This document shows positions 63,507-64,000 of a stretch of 64,000 nucleotides of DNA, piece after piece. Below the pieces are notes generated by a model. It did not search any database and was not told the DNA's origin. It saw nothing but the letters and a program-made list of their open reading frames with translations. How positions within the stretch are numbered: the first letter of the stretch is position 1; each line of letters opens with the position of its first letter. Source of the stretch: Yoonia sp. G8-12 (lineage in GTDB: Bacteria; Pseudomonadota; Alphaproteobacteria; Rhodobacterales; Rhodobacteraceae); contig NZ_CP151762.1 in the NCBI RefSeq assembly GCF_038443675.1, positions 2,170,001-2,234,000 on the forward strand, written 5' to 3'. Both the position numbers and the translations under genes were made by a program.

Positions 63507-63556
63507 GGGGGCCTTGCCCCCGGCCCTTCGGGCCTCCCCCAGGATATTTTTGGGCC
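63507..63556 (+). repeat. REP-like GC-rich palindromic element, copy 1
   Basis: GGGGGCC-TT-GCCCCC-type hairpin (63507-63521) followed by GGCCC-TTC-GGGCC (63522-63534), then TCCCCCAGGATATTTTTGGG. This pattern is familiar as a repeated intergenic element in Rhodobacterales genomes. It immediately follows deoD and could also end its transcript. A second, inverted copy lies about 130 bases further on. Confidence 0.55.
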
Positions 63557-63644
63557 AATAATAACGGATAGTTAACCAATATTCGCAATCATGAGGGCGC
63601 GGTACAGGCGGGGACGCCGATGACCGTGGCCGGTAATGACCGGA

Positions 63645-63676
63645 AGGGCTCGCCTGAAAAATGGCGGGCCCTTTTT
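63645..63676 (+). terminator. Rho-independent terminator downstream of deoD
   Basis: AGGGCTCGCC (63645-63654) pairs with GGCGGGCCCT (63663-63672) with one wobble pair around TGAAAAAT, followed directly by TTTTT (63672-63676). It ends either deoD read-through or a short independent transcript starting in the 90 bases before it. Confidence 0.82.
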
Positions 63677-63686
63677 CTATATTACT

Positions 63687-63738
63687 GGCCTGAAAATATC
63701 CTCGGGGGGCGCGTCAGCGGGGGGCAGACAGCCCCCCT
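63687..63738 (-). repeat. REP-like element, copy 2 (inverted)
   Basis: GAAAATATCC-TC-GGGGGG followed by a GGGGGG...CCCCCC hairpin (63719-63737) reads as the reverse complement of the tail of the first copy (CCCCCAGGATATTTTTGGG). It lies between the deoD terminator and the sdhB stop codon, so it could sit in the 3' end of the sdhB transcript. Confidence 0.5.
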
Positions 63739-63750
63739 CAGGTCTCTCGA

Positions 63751-64000
63751 CTAGACAGTCCGCTCGACCATCATGCCTTTGATATGCGCAATGGCCTTGG
63801 CGGGGTTCAGCCCCTTCGGGCAGGTCTTGGCGCAGTTCATGATCGTGTGGCAACGGTAGAGCTTGAAGGGATCCTCAAGCTCATCCAACCGCTCTCCGGT
63901 TGCTTCATCGCGGCTGTCGATGATCCAGCGGTAGGCGTGCAACAGCGCGGCGGGCCCGAGGTACCGGTCGCCATTCCACCAATAAGACGGGCAAGAGGTA
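63751..64000 (-). CDS. sdhB: Succinate dehydrogenase iron-sulfur subunit (C-terminal part; 5' end cut by window edge)
   Basis: Only the last 83 or so codons are in the window; the frame stays open to base 64000. '[20 protein letters not shown]' and '[20 protein letters not shown]' are the C-terminal half of SdhB, holding the cysteines for the [3Fe-4S] and [4Fe-4S] clusters. The protein ends '[16 protein letters not shown]'. It passes electrons from FAD in SdhA to quinone in complex II at the inner membrane. Confidence 0.95.
   Translation of the reverse strand, partial: TSCPSYWWNGDRYLGPAALLHAYRWIIDSRDEATGERLDELEDPFKLYRCHTIMNCAKTCPKGLNPAKAIAHIKGMMVERTV

Noticed and set aside
63620..63753. A mini-protein starting at 63620 in the deoD-sdhB spacer
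   Set aside because: It runs through a strong terminator and a repeat element, so it is unlikely to be translated.
1..64000. tRNA, rRNA, CRISPR, transposase, prophage or attachment site
   Set aside because: I looked for tRNA-like cloverleaf ends, regularly spaced repeats, transposase motifs and integrase genes and saw none that hold up.

Overview
The window looks like chromosomal DNA of a marine alphaproteobacterium of the Rhodobacterales (Roseobacter group). The basis is family-level resemblance and gene order: class I lysyl-tRNA synthetase, crotonyl-CoA carboxylase/reductase near ethylmalonyl-CoA mutase, gshB/ComM/rsmI/YraN next to a penicillin-binding protein activator, glnD-murJ-trpS, nfuA-tsaB-rimI, and a membrane-anchored ThiF-like protein after dut. 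A Loktanella/Yoonia-like genus is only a guess. The DNA is densely packed, with many ATGA/GTGA overlaps. I see no tRNA, rRNA, CRISPR array, insertion sequence or prophage.

Layout. 1-3268: a SnoaL-like exported protein and an SDR, divergent from a TetR regulator with paired operator-like sites, then a DUF418 membrane protein. 3574-9784: acs, a DUF1127-like small protein, an H1-like basic protein, a large beta-helix protein and a DUF4864 protein. 9857-14016: lysK, TerB-like protein, dacB, nadD. 14196-18714: aldo/keto reductase, a D-amino-acid-oxidase-like flavoprotein and a dimethylglycine/sarcosine dehydrogenase-like protein. 18899-25851: lipase-like protein, hydroxyacid dehydrogenase, SH3 protein, cation efflux, M3 peptidase, amino-acid ABC permease and binding protein. 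25892-29531: ThiF-like protein, dut, coaBC, rpoH. 29626-33032: cobU, a phosphoglycerate-mutase-like phosphatase, GST, ComM. 33029-44295: gshB, YraN, rsmI, LpoA-like lipoprotein, glnD, murJ, a rhomboid-like protein without visible catalytic residues, trpS, a VOC protein and a branched-chain aminotransferase behind a highly structured leader. 44378-46474: USP, nfuA, tsaB, rimI. 46664-52962: a complete BMP-type nucleoside ABC importer operon ending in a purine nucleoside phosphorylase. 53097-57267: TauE/SafE with a TIGR02186 protein, SDR, RecD-like helicase, a 71-residue protein. 57394-62294: ccrA, a PlsB-like acyltransferase and ecm. 62392-64000: H-NS-like protein, deoD, a repeat-rich spacer and the 3' end of sdhB.

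How genes work together. ccrA and ecm are two diagnostic steps of the ethylmalonyl-CoA pathway for acetyl-CoA assimilation; acs feeds acetyl-CoA into it, and Ecm needs the B12 cofactor whose late synthesis involves cobU. The BMP transporter and two unrelated purine nucleoside phosphorylases point to nucleoside scavenging.

The most striking sequence-level observation is that six genes (H1-like protein, dacB, nadD, DAO-like oxidoreductase, ThiF-like protein, PlsB-like acyltransferase) are each broken by one frameshift at or beside a run of 4-7 G or C. Since nadD is normally essential, I infer homopolymer sequencing or assembly errors rather than decay. I found no clearly new defence or mobile system; the best novelty candidates are the interleaved inverted repeats before the aminotransferase gene, the unknown gene inside the nucleoside transporter operon, and the rhomboid-like pseudoprotease.
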